A stretch of DNA of 64,000 bases, from contig NC_045138.2 in the NCBI RefSeq assembly GCF_008831285.2, positions 5,485,205 through 5,549,204 on the forward strand, read 5' to 3'. A program made the position numbers and the translations under genes. The stretch is from Nymphaea colorata. Its lineage: Eukaryota; Streptophyta; Magnoliopsida; Nymphaeales; Nymphaeaceae. Below the pieces are notes generated by a model, which did not search any database, had not been told where the DNA came from, and saw nothing but the letters and a program-made list of their open reading frames with translations. Below are positions 63,227 to 64,000 of the stretch, piece by piece; the first letter of the stretch is position 1, and each line of letters begins with the position of its first letter.

Positions 63227-63681
63227 GTGCAACAACTTTTAATTAATTTTTATTCAGATCTTTCATATTTTTGTTAAAAACTGACTTTTCAATATCTTTG
63301 ACCAATTCCATTAAATTGGTAGGTCGGCCAACTCAATTAATCAATAGCCGTGAAATTGGTTTAGAAATTGAATTTCACAACATTGTTAGGAATTACACTG
63401 GAAGGAAAAGTAAAAAGACTTTTCTCATATGGCGCAGCTATGTGACGAAAATGTTTATCACTCATTGACTCTATATATATACAGTTGAGGGGCACAACAC
63501 AGTTGGTTGGGCTGATATTGGTTGGGCTGATACGCATGCAGATCGCATTGTCGTCAATTGTTTTTTGAGTCAAAGGCGGTGCGTGGCCCCCTGCTAAAGG
63601 TGTTCTGTTAATATATTAGATTTAGGTCAGATATCCAGCCGAATATTTTTGAAAAAATAGGATACAGGCAAAAAAATAATA
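63227..63681. other. Spacer with SINE-like head
   Basis: At about 63484-63600 the sequence GGGGCACAACACAGTTGGTT begins a region like the SINE head at 62094, with a local duplication of ATTGGTTGGGCTGAT. At 63600-63681 an AT-rich piece with ATATCC words may be a MITE fragment. No gene. Confidence 0.4.
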
Positions 63682-64000
63682 TCTGCAACAACACGATCAT
63701 TATTATCTTCATTTTTTCTATCTTATTTTTTACTATTTATATTTTCTCCCAACAATTGAAAGCAATATTTTTTGATGTACCACTTCTTACTGCGGTTAAG
63801 ACATAACATATTCTTGAAACTTGACCTTGATTTGCTTCCATTTTTATGTGTACATTTCTCTCTCTTGAATTTATTTTTCTCCCTTTTTTTAGTGACAAAT
63901 TCTAGACTTTTAGATTTTCTTCTCATCTATTCATTTAAAACACCAACCTTAACAAGCTTCATAAAAGTAATACTATTTGACATAGAGTTAGTGAGTGAGA
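63682..64000 (-). mobile_element. Ty1/copia gag fossil, cut by window edge
   Basis: Reverse-strand sequence closely similar to the gag part of the remnant at 45754-46856 (and 25418-26520), with words KSLEFVTKKREKNK and KCTHKN. It begins abruptly next to MITE-like sequence and continues past the window. Broken. It is a separate copy rather than part of the inverted repeat, because its flanks differ and it carries about 20 extra bases relative to the others. Confidence 0.65.

Overview
The window is plant nuclear DNA. It is AT-rich, with long introns, many small non-autonomous transposons, and a cluster of two-exon cytochrome P450 genes whose proteins look like family CYP82. The signs are an N-terminal membrane anchor, a proline-rich hinge, an I-helix AGTEAT, a K-helix ESMRLYP (ExxR), a PERF motif and a heme loop FGSGRRFC. 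An endogenous pararetrovirus fossil (Caulimoviridae) and Ty1/copia gag fossils also point to a flowering plant. The species cannot be read from the sequence.

Layout. Positions 1-2300 are array flank and MITEs. Four P450 copies follow on the + strand, about 6 kb apart: A (2726-6597), B (9013-12756), C (14768-18615) and D (20984-23882). Next come 6.6 kb of transposon debris: a SINE-like head, a copia gag/protease remnant, a GC-rich patch, an LTR-like piece, a hAT-like MITE and a possible LINE tail. Then comes exon 1 of copy G (30549-31466), whose intron is interrupted by the pararetrovirus fossil (about 31.53-37.56 kb). A 100-base run of N (37559-37658) follows. After the gap the sequence from about 20.28 to 34.66 kb is repeated in reverse order and orientation (37.66 to about 51.96 kb): fossil, exon 1 of G', the same debris, and copy D'. 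Beyond this inverted repeat lie two more eroded minus-strand copies, E (52932-56236) and F (57855-60836). The array homology stops near 61.3 kb. The last 2.7 kb holds a SINE split by a hAT-like MITE, a second hAT-like MITE, another SINE-like head and another copia gag remnant running off the end.

How the parts relate. Every P450 copy shares one gene plan: exon 1 of about 302 codons, a phase-0 intron of 1.4-2.3 kb, and exon 2 of about 207 codons. None is intact. A is closest, with one in-frame TAG. D and D' share lesions and so were broken before they were copied. G and G' lack exon 2. E and F are remnants. This is a decaying P450 array shaped by tandem duplication, one large inverted duplication or mis-join, short tandem duplications and local sequence exchange.

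I found no clearly new biological system. The most notable points are the 14-kb inverted repeat centred on an assembly gap, the pararetrovirus fossil with two protease-like segments inside a P450 intron, the near-intact copy A, and the altered heme-loop residues in D, D' and F.
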